The notes beneath the pieces were generated by a model. It was not told where the DNA came from, made no database searches, and saw nothing but the letters and a program-made list of their open reading frames with translations. Below, piece by piece: positions 1 to 25,670 of a stretch of 64,000 bases of DNA. Made by a program: the position numbers and the translations under genes. Position 1 is the stretch's first letter, and every line of letters begins with the position of its first letter. Source of the DNA: Ecdyonurus torrentis (taxonomy: Eukaryota; Arthropoda; Insecta; Ephemeroptera; Heptageniidae). The stretch covers positions 43,588,831 to 43,652,830 of the forward strand of contig OX439132.1 in assembly GCA_949318235.1 (NCBI GenBank), in the 5' to 3' direction.

Positions 1-189
1 TGCAAATAAAGTGAAATATTATAATTTTAAAAAAATCAACTCTTGGCTTTTCCCGCACGTAAAAATAAACGGTCCGCTAAAACACAAATTTATGCCGCTG
101 AGTGCTGTCCCGCAGTTCGTCAATTTTGATCGTGCGTACGGCCCTAGACGGCTCTGGTCGGCTCTCTGTGTCCCGCATGTGCTTCCCAC
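1..189. other. Unassigned left edge
   Basis: No gene can be supported here. A short open frame covers it but has no recognisable domain and overlaps the start of the satellite-like repeats. Confidence 0.4.
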
Positions 190-505
190 TAGTCCCCAAT
201 TGTCCCATGGGTCTGTTTAAACTCGCCGCCCGTACCGTATCCAACACGCACTAGCTGTCCCATGCGTGCATTGATTCGGCCCGTGCCGTATCCAACACGC
301 ACTAGTTGCCACATATGCCGTATCCAACACGCACTATAGTTGTCCCATGCGTACGTATTGGCTCGGCCCGTGCTCTATCTAACACGCACTAGTTGTCCAA
401 TGCGGGCATTGGCTCGGCCCTTGCTGTATCCAATACGCATTTGTTGTCCCATGCCTATATCGACTACGCCCGTGCCGTATCCAACACGCATAGGTTGTCC
501 CTGCA
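190..505. repeat. Minisatellite of about 60 bp, degenerate
   Basis: Five to six imperfect copies of a unit built on GTATCCAACACGCACTAG followed by TTGTCCCATGCGTGCATTGG and TCGGCCCGTGC. Copies differ by point changes and one is shortened near 310-335. It is markedly more GC- and CpG-rich than its surroundings. Confidence 0.75.
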
Positions 506-918
<413 letters not shown>

Positions 919-964
919 GGAGTATGTATATGTGAGAGTCATGTAAGAGCCAATATTTGTTACG

Positions 965-2120
965 TTTAGGAAATTACCTTAATGGAAAGTCTCTTTTACT
1001 TTTATTACAAAAGCGAGTAAAACTTTACTACACCACATCTGTATCAAAAAAAAAAAAAAAAAAAAAATTACTGACGTGCCAACGTCTGAGAAGAATTATA
1101 AGTTGGAGGTCCATGCACTTGGTATAAGAATTATAACTATATAATATATATATGAGTTATATTTATACCAAGTGCGCCACTATATACGATAACTATAACG
1201 ACAGTTCGTTATAGATATATTAGTATAGATTATCACTTTTGCAAAAACTTAATATCCTTAATTATATAGTAATATTAACATTTATTACCACGATAATCGT
1301 CAAATTCGATAACGATACTTTTAAAAATCTTACTCAGAAAAACGAAAAGCTAAAAAAAAATATATAATAAATAAAAATAACGAGAGAGAAAGAGAAAAAA
1401 CGGGTACAGAGCAAGATGTATATCTTGGTACAGAGTATGAATAGCAGGTATACAGTATTATATTTATATATATATAATACTTATATGGCAATATCTAAAA
1501 AAAATCAACAACTGAGGTTTAATTGTTACAACAACTTACGACCCTTAATTAGCTGACAAGAATTTGAATTCAATGAATAGCTGGGTAAGTAAATGATGGA
1601 CAGTAATGAACATTGCTAGTGGTCTCTGAGCTCGGAGAGCAAGCCTACCTCTGTGCCTGCGCACAACATTGGTCAGTAACGGTCGTTGTTAGCGGGGTGT
1701 TTGAGTACGGTGTTCGAGGATGTAGCATAATGGAGCGTAATGCGGCACCGAAAATTAACGTCTTCGCATATGAGCATGTTGTAGTGTATATATGTTTGTA
1801 TATGTAGGTATATATATATATCTGAACGTATGTATGTTACGCCTGCTGTTAGACGGACACTAGGCATGACAGACTCGCCTTAAGTAGAACCATGATCTAG
1901 GCAGAGGTTACGGTTGTTGATAAACAGCTGTAGAAAGGCAATGAAATCTCCGCGAGCTTCCTGGACCGTCGTCTGAGCTCTTCTCAGACGTTGGGACGTC
2001 AGTGATTTTTTTTTTTTTTTTTTTTTTTGTTGTTGTTGATAGAGATGTGGTGTAGTAAAATTTTACTCGGTTATTATAAAAGTAAAAGAGCATTTTCAAT
2101 TAGGTAATTTTATTCAAGCT
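965..2120. mobile_element. Foldback element with inverted arms of about 130 bp
   Basis: The left arm (about 965-1100: TTTTACTTTTATTACAAAAG, TTTACTACACCACATCT, an A-run, then TGACGTGCCAACGTCTGAGA) is mirrored by the right arm (about 1975-2115: TCTCAGACGTTGGGACGTCA, a T-run, AGATGTGGTGTAGTAAAA). The interior carries a copy (about 1600-2000) of the 400-bp repeat that is also present four times in the giant palindrome at 21685-28461. The repeat therefore moved as part of a foldback family. The open frame at 1673-1867 recurs in the palindrome only because the DNA repeats. Confidence 0.7.
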
Positions 2121-3434
2121 CTTAAGACTGATTTAGACCTAATTAACAAATATATATGACTCTTATATGCAAAGCAATCAGCACCATAACCATGTATGTA
2201 TCTATATATGCAAACACAACAACAACAGAGTGATAACCTTGTTAGAATTATTTGCTTATAATATTAAAGTATTGCTGTTTGTATTGATACCTTATTAAGT
2301 AATTAACTGAACTAAATTAAGTGTCATTAAGCTTAAAAAAACGGAAGAAAAAGGAAGACACAGTATATATTTTTATACGTAGCCTTTGAAAACGTTAATA
2401 TTTGTGTGTATAAAAAACATAATATGTTATATTATAGTGTATATAGTATACTTTTTAGTTTACATGTACCGCAAGGAAATGAAAAACCTGCACAACTATA
2501 GACTGAAAAGCATCACTAAAATTGCAGGTTATTCATTTCATTTCGGTACATTGCACTGTGTAGGTGACTATTGGTGTTGTACGTTATTTTAAAGTCAAAT
2601 CAATTTAAGCAGAATGAATGAATGCCATGTCTTATAGAAGTTATGACAAAAATGATGTTTTTTTTTATATACTATTTAATAATAAAAACTAACATTTATA
2701 AAACTCATTAAATTATTATGTCATATTTTATAACTTAAAGTACACTTCATAACCTATGTCATTTGATTATATACCTTACATAGCTACACCTTTTTGTTTG
2801 AAATATCTTAAATATTAAATACGAAAATAAAATAGATCTATCTTAAATTAAAAATGCATTTATAGAAATACTGTACATTATACATGATAAGTCATTTTAT
2901 TTCCGGGCTTTCTATTTTGTGCAAAAATGAAAAAAATACTATTTTAGGATATATCAGAAGAGATACATGCATAAGTTTTTGCTCAAAAATGTTATTGAAT
3001 TCTGTTTATAATCTGTGATTTTATTTTATTTATTTTTTTTTTTTTAAAGTTACGCACAAACAATTTTGTGATAATCTGATATTATATTTTATCTTTTAAA
3101 TTCAGTACAGTGCATGTTTTTCTCATAAGAATTACATTGCAACTTTAGTATAAGAATGATAATACTGAATGGTAAACTATATTATCACAATTATTTGTAC
3201 AGTATATTATATAGGGTATTTTTTTTTTATAATTTTTTTTAGAGTAAAATCTACAAGTTTACCTCAGTTTTAATTTCAAATTTTTATTAAATAAATTCTT
3301 AAATAAAATAACAGATTCATAAGATACACGATTATATTTAATATACATAATATAGTACGCATGCAGGTATATAGTGATAAAACAAAATGAAAAAGGTACG
3401 AATGATTCGTGATGATAGCGAAAGCGAGGGAAGT
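2121..3434. other. AT-rich sequence downstream of the stathmin-like gene
   Basis: I see no gene. The part next to 3434 is probably the 3' untranslated region of the minus-strand stathmin-like gene: several TTTATT stretches (AATAAA on the minus strand) occur at 3020-3045 and 3280-3310. The rest is AT-rich with homopolymer runs. Confidence 0.4.
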
Positions 3435-16685
<13,251 letters not shown>

Positions 16686-16737
16686 CTGTATCAGTCATAA
16701 ATCACTAAAGTCAACTTCACGTATTAAGGGTTGTATT

Positions 16738-17065
16738 CAGATGGCTTGTATCTCAAAATCTAAAAAGAAAACTTCCAAATTTTATGAAGCCATTTGAAAG
16801 TTAATAGTAACAGCTACCTATGATAAAAATTTCAGAACCCGTGACCATCAGATAAGAGAGAAATTAATTATTGAAATTAACATGGGCTCTTATGGGACTA
16901 AAACTTCAAAAAATCATAATTCAAAATCTAGCATGGTGACCCCCCAAAATTTTTACATTTTTGAAGATACCTAATCCTAATGTACCACTGAACAAAATTT
17001 CAGATTTTTCTGTCTTTACAACTTTTTAGTCAAATCTCGCAGTAGCTGACTTCCCGCCTTAAGAA
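16738..17065. repeat. Dispersed repeat, copy 2
   Basis: Direct copy of 15925-16260, with small indels. It ends near TTCCCGCCTTAAGAACA, parallel to TTCCAGCCTTAAAACA in copy 1. Confidence 0.8.
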
Positions 17066-17570
17066 CACTCATTACAATGATTATTAAAGAATTTTTGGGG
17101 GGGGGGGGGGCGTATAGGGATATATACTATTATTTAAAATTAAGGTTTTTGAAATTTATTTCTTCTAAAGATGTAAATCTGAAAGCATAAGATGCAAAAG
17201 CAGACATTTGTTGCACAGCTCATTTCTCACCTGCTTAGTAAGAGAAAATGACGCTTATTTTTACTATAATTATGTTGAATGTCTGCTTTTTTTTTTTTTT
17301 TTTTGCATCTGAAGCTTTCAGCACATCACTAGAAAGTAAAACAGTACAAATTTAAAAGTATTTAATTCCTGAATAAGCTCCAGTCAAAAGAGAACAAGGT
17401 GGAAATCATGTGTGAAGTTCAAAGTAACAATTATAGTTACAACAAGCATTGGTCTTGTCAAACTTAAAATTAAAATGACATATAGAATAGTTATACTATA
17501 ATAAACAATAAATTAGACAACTAATAATAAGTACAAATGTAATAAATAAACATATTATAATAAAGTATGT

Positions 17571-17612
<42 letters not shown>

Positions 17613-17844
17613 CATAAACTCCCCATTGACCCATTGCCAGTGACGTCATGTGCTTTCCTAATTACTTGAAGTTGACTATACATTGAATTAAAAATTTGTG
17701 TTTAATAACATTATAAAATATTACACGAATCTAATTAAAAGATTATTTAAATCTAATAAATAATTAAATGAGTAAATAAATACAGCAAATAAAAATTATT
17801 ATTGCAACTTAAACTTATTGTTATACACGTTCTAAATATTGATC

Positions 17845-17889
<45 letters not shown>

Positions 17890-18354
17890 CCTGCAAACAA
17901 AGACTAAAAAATAATTATTGTTATACGTCATAAAAAATATGTTTCACGCAATTATAAAAAATTTTATTATTGATTTTCTAATCTATTAATTTCAATAAAA
18001 ACAATTTACTATATTCAGGGTCTAGTTTATTATAAAATTTAATAATTTAAAATTTTAAAGTGAATAATTGTTGACATCAATAAACTCTACGCATACTTGA
18101 CTTAATTAGGCCAAACAATCGCAATCGTGTCAATGTGTCAGGATTTGTTATATTACCTGGGATCTTAATCATAAAAATAAAATAATCTATATAGCAGTAT
18201 TATAGGCATGTTTTACCATGCATCAAAACTAGTTGCATGCGTCACACATACATTTTGTTACCCATTTTAATACCAACGCAAAGTCTTATACAAAAACATA
18301 ATATACAAATAAAATTTATGTTTAATTTTTTCTTTTGTGTAAAATTAATATTTC
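17066..18354. other. Intron with foldback and simple repeats
   Basis: A poly(G) run (about 17097-17110) precedes an imperfect inverted repeat (about 17168-17330: GATGCAAAAGCAGACATT against AATGTCTGC..TTTGCATC). A poly(A) run lies at about 17573-17611 and a (TA)n tract at about 17849-17886. No gene is seen. Confidence 0.55.
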
Positions 18355-18625
18355 TTAAAGGCGTAGAATACCTTGAAAAAAAAAGTTGTGTAATATTCTA
18401 ACAAACCTAAAAATCAACGTTGATTTCTCCGGAGTCATTGATTTCTAATTTATTTTCCATTCACATAATGGCACAAGGAGTCACTGACGTCACAGCTTGC
18501 TTGTTTTACGCGCGCGTGGACCAGGTGAGCTGTGACGTCATTGACCGCTCGTGCCATTTTGTGAATGGAAAATAAATTAGAAATCAATAACTCCGGACAA
18601 ATCAACGTTGTTTTTCAGGTTTTCA
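18355..18625. mobile_element. MITE family 1, right end lost
   Basis: Starts TTAAAGGCGTAGAATACC and follows the family through CAACGTTGATTT and two TGACGTCA sites. It stops after CAACGTTGTTTTTCAGGTTT without the terminal CGCCTTTAA. Confidence 0.75.
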
Positions 18626-19333
18626 AACGGAAACACCCCCTTTTTCCTGGACTTTAATCCAGTTATAGGCATAAAATTTAACACGTTCAATATTACATTG
18701 ATCACCGTAAATTTGTTGGCAAAATTAGGCACTCTGTAATAGCATGTAAGTGGACAATTCCATGTATGCCTTCAACAATCGTAATACTGTATTGTATACT
18801 AGATTGTACGGAGAGTGGAAATTGAGAAATTTTTAAAAAATTTGGTGTTTATTTTGCGGAAATTGTTTGCGAAAAAGGGATGCATCTCATTATAAAAATC
18901 TCTGATCTTGTTTTGACACATTATGATATTTAGTTACTGGTAATTCTTGACAAGGCCACAATGTAATGCTTAATTACATATATGCAAATTATTATTATTT
19001 GCTTATTATATATATGCAATGTTTGTATAATATACTTAAAAAAGTTTTTCTTCTTCTTTATGTCATGCACTCTGCTCTTCATTTTAACTTTTATATTAAA
19101 TTAATAGTAAATATATCGAGCTAAATTTACGTAGAGCAGAAAAAATAGTTATTTCATTATTAAACAGGGTCATTTCAATTAAAAAAAAAAAGGATCAAAT
19201 TTCGTGATATCAATTTGTTACTATATTCAAATTTAGATTGATTATTATTATAATTGTTGCAGATTTATTTGTTATAAAATATTTTTTTCTTTAGAAATAC
19301 AAATGAGGGATTTTATTTCCGCCTTACATAAAA
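18626..19333. other. AT-rich intron sequence
   Basis: No gene or clear repeat seen. Confidence 0.4.
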
Positions 19334-19645
19334 CTATAGGGTGGTTTCATTCACGTTCAAGTCGATGCCATAAGTGAGTACTAAATAGCATTGGCCGTTA
19401 TAGGAAAATGGCACATTTTGCCAGTTTAAAAATACTTCGCAATTTTTTTTGAGAGCATTGATGCTATTAACAGTTTAAATTAGCACCTCAAGTATACAAG
19501 AAAAATAATAATGACCAAAAAATAGCTAACTTTCCAAAGACAATAGCCAAAAACTACGTTAGCCCTATGCTGAGCAATGGTATTCATTGCTAAATATGAG
19601 CATCGAAAAGTACTCAGAATGACGTCATGCGTACACACCTTATAA
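19334..19645. mobile_element. TATA-flanked MITE, CTATAGGGTG family
   Basis: Begins CTATAGGGTGGTTTCATTCA and ends ATGACGTCATGCGTACACAC before TTATA. It is the reverse-complement relative of 25365-25670 and is more distantly related to 31932-32505. The minus-strand open frame 19665-19480 lies inside it and is not a gene. Confidence 0.7.
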
Positions 19646-19847
19646 TGCACGGAGAGTACGTACAAACTAAAATAATATCTTATGTATTAAATATAGGTAC
19701 ATCTGTATATCTTTTACATCGCTTCAGAAATAAAGCTCCGCTGTTTTAATAGTCAATTAAAATATTTCATAAAAACTGGACGGCTGGAAAATATAAAATT
19801 AGTATAAAATAAAGTAAAGATGAAATTTTACTTAAAGTTTTAGCTAT

Positions 19848-19901
19848 ATAGCCTCTTCAGTCCCAATATACACTGAGTTGTACATCAAAAAACTTGCCAA
19901 A

Positions 19902-19933
<32 letters not shown>

Positions 19934-20178
19934 GACAAAATAAAGATAAAAATATGTGGATTGTTTCAGAAAAAAGCCCCTTAAAATTTCGCGTTTTTAA
20001 GAGCTATTTTGAGGAATTTGAGTGGGTAGGGGGGTCCTTGAAAGTAAGAAAAGAGGAAAAAAATTCGACAAAAGAGACATATTTTTGTCATTCTGAAAGT
20101 TGCACAAAAACGTGGTTAAAATTTACGACATTGAAATATTGTTTACAAGTGTACGGGACTGAAGAGGATATAACGTCA
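19848..20178. mobile_element. MITE with CCTCTTCAGTCCC termini
   Basis: TATAGCCTCTTCAGTCCCA on the left is mirrored by GTACGGGACTGAAGAGGATATA on the right. It contains an A-run and a lysine-rich open frame (19894-20226) that passes through the right terminus, so that frame is probably not a host gene. Confidence 0.65.
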
Positions 20179-20466
20179 AAAACATGCAAACACAGAAAAT
20201 TATTCTATTTTAAAGATAACATGTAAATGTGACATTTTAAATTTTAGAATCAACTTTTAAGTCAAATTAAAACCTTTTTTGTAAGATAAAAAATAATCTT
20301 AAAAATAAATTCGGTACAAAAAATATGCAGTTTCATTTATAAATCATTGTATTTATGTAGCTATGGAAAGAATTATCGTGAAAAATAAAGTTTCAATTTT
20401 GACTATTTCCAGTTCAAGTTAATCACCCTCTTCGTTAATTATTTTGTATATTTGTATAAGTATAGC

Positions 20467-20806
20467 TTAAAGCCATAGACCACATAAAACAACATGTGCT
20501 CATTTAAGACACGAAATGAGATCTTCAAAACTGTAAACAATTTTTACCATAGAATGTTAATGTAGCTCCACGAGAGAGTGTGAAAATACTGTAAAGTATG
20601 CAATTTGCGTGATTATTCATGTTTATGACGTCAGAAACATGCAAAAATTAGTATGAAAATGTTGTGCAAATTGCATAAATTGAAATTTCTAATCACTGCA
20701 ATGGAGCTACAGTTAGGTTTTGAGACAAACTAAAGTTAGTTATGTAAGTCCCATTAAGTGTTTCGTGATATAAATGCTTATGTTTTTCTCTGGTCTATTC
20801 CTTTAA
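20467..20806. mobile_element. TTAA-flanked MITE, family 2
   Basis: TTAAAGCCATAGACCACATA to TCTGGTCTATTCCTTTAA, with the family core TATGACGTCAGAAACATGC. It lies directly downstream, in genome order, of the 19848-20178 MITE. Confidence 0.8.
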
Positions 20807-20866
20807 TTTTGTGAATTTTTTTTCTTCTATTTAATCATGAATAGTTAATAAATACTTTTGACTTAC

Positions 20867-21040
20867 ATGTTTTGTTGTGTTCCTGGTTGCCACGCAGCTG
20901 AGAGCGATTGTGTCGATGGTGTACACCTCTCGAGCACTTGACCACTAGTGTTGTGTGGTGGTTTGCTATACCGTGTCGTGTGGTAAGAATGACCATGCAC
21001 CGCGCAATCACGCAGCGCATGAACCATCGATCCTCGGCCA
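20867..21040 (-). CDS. Probable upstream coding exon of the stathmin-like gene
   Basis: A GC-rich island in AT-rich DNA is open on the minus strand and ends at a consensus donor (GTAAGT at 20866-20861), leaving two bases (AT) of a codon. The exon at 16685 begins with A after a CAG acceptor. The join gives ATA GAG ATG GGG TGC, in frame with MGCMESSRR. An in-frame ATG lies near 21027; alternatively the exon starts at an acceptor near 21050. The peptide (about 55 residues, His/Ser/Thr rich) has no domain I recognise. It could be an alternative first exon. Confidence 0.45.
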
Positions 21041-21174
21041 CTCACCTCAGGCCAACCCACCCTTACTTACACCCTGTTTATCATCATTAATTATAATTGA
21101 AACTTTGCTTATATTATGAATTTGTCATAAATAATATTTGTCAAAAGAAAGTAAAAATCATAACAAAAAACTGT

Positions 21175-21176
<2 letters not shown>

Positions 21177-21262
<86 letters not shown>
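21177..21262. repeat. (TG)n(TA)n microsatellite
   Basis: A few TG units followed by about 38 TA units. The IYIY open frames across it are artefacts. Confidence 0.95.
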
Positions 21263-21265
<3 letters not shown>

Positions 21266-21298
21266 GAGATACTTTTATTTCTTGAAATATAGTAAATA

Positions 21299-21640
21299 TT
21301 AAAGCCATAGACCACATAAAACAACATCTGCTTTTTAATGAATAAACACGAAATGGGATTTCCAAAACTGATGACAATTTTTACCAGAATGTTAATGTAG
21401 CCCCGCGAGAGAGCGTGAAAAAACTGTAAAGTATGCAATTTGCGAAAAAATTTATGTTTATGACGTCAGAAACATGCAAAAATTAGTATGAAAATGTTGT
21501 GCGGGTTGCAAAATTGAATTTTCTGATCACTTCTACGGGGCTACTGTTGGGTTTTGAGACAACTTAATGTTATTTATGTAAATCCCCTCAAGTGTTTTGT
21601 GGTATAAATGTTTATCTTTTTCTCTGGTCTATTCCTTTAT
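21299..21640. mobile_element. MITE family 2 with a visible empty site
   Basis: TTAAAGCCATAGACCACATA to GGTCTATTCCTTTATA. It interrupts a segment (AAATATAGTAAATA ... TTTTTCTAGCTGGGAAC) whose uninterrupted relative is in the right arm of the palindrome (about 26743-26790, reverse strand GTAAATATTAAATATTTATC). That pair shows insertion at TTAA. Confidence 0.75.
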
Positions 21641-22674
21641 ATATTTTTCTAGCTGGGAACTTGAATCAACTGTAAGTAAATTATTATTCACTTGAAATTC
21701 GTTATGAAGCGTCAAGCTTTGTAATAAATCAAACCACTTTTCCTTTTGTTTTTTGTCCTTCTTCGTTTACTATAAGGCAATAGAATAAAAGTTGAAATCA
21801 CAATGTACCTGTATTACATCAATTTTAATATATTATTATTGTTAATAATGTGTTAAATAAATTATAAGGTTCTCGTAATAATAATAATATATATTTTATA
21901 TACACATATCTTCTAGATTTAATAATTGTTCAATTATTCTTAAAAAAATATATCGTTTATTCATAAGAAAACTCCCATTTGTAATGAATGACAAATTCTA
22001 TGATATTTGAATCACTTTTTCTCAAAAAGACATTATAATATAATATTACATGATTAATTTCCTAATATTACGAGAGCCGGGAATAATGAGTTCTGAGAAA
22101 TGCATATAAATATTTATATTATGACAAAATAAAAAACTATCTATCAGTGGTATTTCAATTGCACAAATTTATTTCCGTGCCAGATACTTAGAATCACTCC
22201 GCCACACATTTTTTTGGCCATTTTTGGTTTAAAAAAAATCAACAAATAACAACCACTTTAAATGAAAAAATAGCTAACTGGGTACGCCAAATGGACACGG
22301 AAGATAAATAATGGGTTCATTACCTATCACTTGAAACCAAGAAACAGTTATGAGAAGCAAACTTTGTGTGTCAAACGTAACCTAAGTAAGTAAGTTAAAT
22401 GTAAACAAAAAAATTATAAAAAAAGAGATATTTTAAGGTCCTCTTATTTTCTCTTATTTATTTCATATAAAATTTAATTCTATTGGCTTACGGCCATACA
22501 ATACGATCCGATGGAGATTTCAGTTAAATACATGTTATTTCCATTTGTATATAGAATTCAATTTTTTATGAAAGAAACTATTCAATGAATTTGATCATCA
22601 TTAAAATTGCAAGTAATGAGAATAATTTAAGAGAATTACTAAAAATTTTGTTAAAAAAATATAAATTGTCTTTC

Positions 22675-23050
22675 CAAAGTCTGAGAACAGCTCAGACGAC
22701 GGTCATAGAAGCTCGAGAAGAGTTCAGTGCCTTCTCTATTTACCGATGTAGGTTCACAACGATAACCTCTGTCTAGATCATGGTCCTTCTTTGTGGCGAG
22801 GCTGTCACGTCTAGTGTCCATCCCCCTGCAGGAACAAACAATTAAGCTTGCTCATACACAAATGGAGACGTTAACTTTTGGTGCCGCTTTATTACTCCAT
22901 TATGCGCGATCTTCGAACACCATACTCAAACACCCTGCGATCCATGACCGTCACTGGCCAAATTTGGAGTGCAGGCACAGAGGTAGGCTCGCTCTCCGAG
23001 CTCAAGGGCCACTGGCAATGTTCATTAGTGCCTATCACTTACTTTAGCAA
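22675..23050. repeat. 400-bp repeat, diverged subtype (mirror copy 27085-27475)
   Basis: Runs from AGTCTGAGAACAGCTCAGAC to GCTCTCCGAGCTCAAGGGCC and CAATGTTCATTAGTGCC. The same framework occurs at 24145-24545 in the opposite orientation but with clear sequence differences, marking two subfamilies. Overlapping open frames of 84-91 residues recur in the mirror copy only because the DNA is duplicated. Confidence 0.75.
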
Positions 23051-23089
23051 TTCATCTCATTCATATTTAATCAAACAGTGCGATAATAT

Positions 23090-23823
23090 TAGGCTGACCA
23101 GACGTCCCGATTTTCCCGGGACAATCCCGATTTTGACACCTTGTCTCGGCTAAAAATTGAAATGTCCCGATTTCTAATGAAGGGAAAAAATACAATGCAA
23201 GAGAAAAAATAAAAATATTTTTAAAAAATCTATAAAATACGCACATACTATTTATTTTAATATAAAAATCTCGTGATTTATCAAGAACTATGTATCAATT
23301 AATAGCAGAAGTTAAAATATTTGGCAAGATAAATTAAAATTAAAGTGCCATTCTGAAATCCTTTTTCTTCACTTTAAGGAAATTTGCGTTTTTTTTTCTT
23401 CTTTTCTTCTTTGCTAAATCTTATTTGCTGGGTAGATAGTTAAAATATTAGTCACAAAAAAAAATCAATGCTATTATTTATTAAAATTACAATTTTTGAT
23501 GCACATTTTAATTACGGTTCGCAAAAAAAAAAAAAAAAAAAAAAATTGCCTTTGAAGCAAAAAAGTTAAAAATATTTAAAATTTATGGTTTAAAAAAAAA
23601 AGGTGAATGTAGCTCTAACATTTTTTTTTTTTAGATTTTTTTTCAATAATGGTCATTTGAAAAAGGATTAAAATAGTAATACACTTAAAAATTGGGGACC
23701 ACGCCCCCTTTTATGAAAATTTTTCGTCTACGGCGAGGCCCCCTCCCCCACGTCCCAAGTTGCCTCTCTCCTAGGGTCAAAGTGTCCCGATTTTGTCTCT
23801 CAATATATAATACGGTCAGCCTA
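23090..23823. mobile_element. hAT-like non-autonomous element with 8-bp target duplication
   Basis: Starts TAGGCTGACCAGACGTCCCG and ends GTCAGCCTA (inverted 9-mers, further CCCGATTTT similarity inside). It is flanked by GATAATAT at 23082-23089 and 23824-23831. The mirrored arm has the empty site with one GATAATAT (about 27047-27054, reverse strand), which proves the insertion and its duplication. Eight-base duplications are the hAT hallmark. No transposase frame is seen in its 734 bases. Confidence 0.88.
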
Positions 23824-24144
23824 GATAATATGCATGAATTAGTTATTAAATATTTAACAGTTTTTTTTATGCCTAAATAATGTCATACCCTCTAAAATTG
23901 CAACAATAACTAACTAGTTGAACTGTAGTTAAGTTTTTATTGCGATCACTGCAAAAAAAAAAAAAAAAAAATGACTTAAATAAATTTTGCAGCTAACGTA
24001 TCTTACAGATTAAAATTGATCGAAAAACAACACAATTTAAATATATTTTTATTTGACATTGTGCATGAGATACTTTTATTTCATGAAATATATTAAATCT
24101 TTATTTAGCTGGGAACTTGAATTAACTGTAAGTAAATGATAATG

Positions 24145-24545
24145 AGTAATGAACATTGCCAGTGGTCTCTGAGCTCGGAGAGCAAGCCTACCTCTGTCCC
24201 TGCACACAACATTGGTCAGTAACGGTCGTTGTTAGCAGGGTGTTTGAGTACGGTGTTCGATGATGTGGCATAATGGAGTGAAACGCGGCACCGAAAATTA
24301 ACGTCTTCGTATATGAGTATGTTGTAGTATAAATATGTTTGTATATGTGTGTATATATATATTAAACGTATATATGGTACCCCTGCTGTTAGACGGACAC
24401 TAGGCATGACAGACTCGCCTTAAGTAGAACCATGATCTAGGCAGAGGTTACGGTTGTTATACAGCTGTAGAAAGGCAATGAACACCTCGCGGGCTTCCTG
24501 GACTGTCGTCTGAGCTCTTCTCAGACTTTGGCACGTCAGTGTTTT
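24145..24545. repeat. 400-bp repeat, main subtype (mirror copy 26310-26700)
   Basis: Runs from GTAATGAACATTGCCAGTGG and TCTCTGAGCTCGGAGAGC to GCTCTTCTCAGACTTTGG and CACGTCAGTG. It is nearly the same as 1600-2000 and its mirror copy. The interior has TATA-rich sequence and CpG-containing blocks. The function is unknown; the repeat sits inside foldback structures each time. Confidence 0.75.
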
Positions 24546-24554
24546 TTAATGCAC

Positions 24555-24840
24555 GTAAAAATTACATAAATATCAATGCTGCATTGAATAATTTCTACAT
24601 TGAAGAACACAAATGTTGCAATTTGGTAATAACATAAGTAATTATGCTTAACATCTTCGCCACTGTGCTATATAGAACTGTATAATATAATAACAACACA
24701 ATGTAGTTAAAATAATTTCTATATTGAAGAACACAAATGTTGCTATTTGGTAATAACATAAGTAATTATGCTTAACATCTTCGCCACTGTGCTATATAGA
24801 ACTGTATAATAACAACACAATGTAGTTAAAATAATTTCTG
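24555..24840. repeat. Direct duplication of about 125 bp, mirrored in the other arm
   Basis: GAAGAACACAAATGTTGCAA, GGTAATAACATAAGTAATTA and CATCTTCGCCACTGTGC occur twice in tandem here and twice in the right arm at about 26010-26260. The tandem duplication therefore happened before the palindrome formed. Confidence 0.8.
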
Positions 24841-25364
24841 TTTAACCATAACAATGCTGCTGTATTGAGGTAGCATAATTAATACGTATTAATTTTGAAA
24901 CTTGTGGTCAAAATGTCATCAATAAAACATAAATAATTTAATAGGATATTTAATTCATGCATGTTATTATACCTTGCATTGGTCCATTAGTAACACATTT
25001 TCAACAACGATTTTTCTTCTTTGATTAATAATTTTATGATCACTAGATTTGAAAGGGGAACAAATGTAGCTATGTATATAATCTCAAAATATTTATTTTA
25101 TTTTTAATCAATTTCAATCTCTATCTTAAGATTTTTTTTCCCTTTTTAATTAAAAAAACAAAATAAAAAACTACAGTATGCTCAATTTTATTGTCTATAC
25201 TGTTTGATACAAATAAACTATTCAATATTGTTTTCATCATTTAATTCAACCAAAATTTATTCAGGCTATGTGAAAATTTAAAATAACAAGAAATATAGCC
25301 TGAATAAAATTTGGTTGAATTAAATGATGAAAACAATATTGAATAGTTAATTTGTATCAAACAG

Positions 25365-25670
25365 TATAGGGTGTGTACGCATGACGTCATTCTGAGAGCT
25401 TTTCGATGCTCTTCTTGAGTAATGAATAACATTGCTCAGCATAGAACAAACGTAGTTTTTAGCTATTTTCTTTGGAAAATTAGCTATTTTTTGGTCACTA
25501 TTATTTTTCTTGCATACTTGAGGTACTAATTCAACCTGTTAACAGCATCAATGCTTTCCAAAAAATTGCGAAGTATTTTTAAACTGGCAAAATGTGCAAT
25601 TTTCCTATACCGGCCAATGTTATTTATTTTGACTTTAACAAAAATTAACATGAATGAAACCACCCTATAG
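25365..25670. mobile_element. TATA-target MITE in the right palindrome arm
   Basis: TATAGGGTGTGTACGCATGA at the left, CACCCTATA at the right. The other arm has the uninterrupted site (AACAGTATAGACAATAAAA as read in this orientation), so the element duplicated TA or TATA. That fits a Tc1/mariner-type MITE. Confidence 0.75.

Noticed and set aside
1673..1867. 64-residue frame found three times in the window
   Set aside because: Recurrence follows the 400-bp repeat; TATA-rich interior and no domain.
19894..20226. Lysine-rich 110-residue frame
   Set aside because: Starts in an A-run and crosses the terminus of a MITE; no domain or splice context.
22793..23153. 84- and 91-residue frames repeated in both palindrome arms
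   Set aside because: Present twice only because the DNA is duplicated; overlapping frames, one running into the hAT-like element, no recognisable domain.
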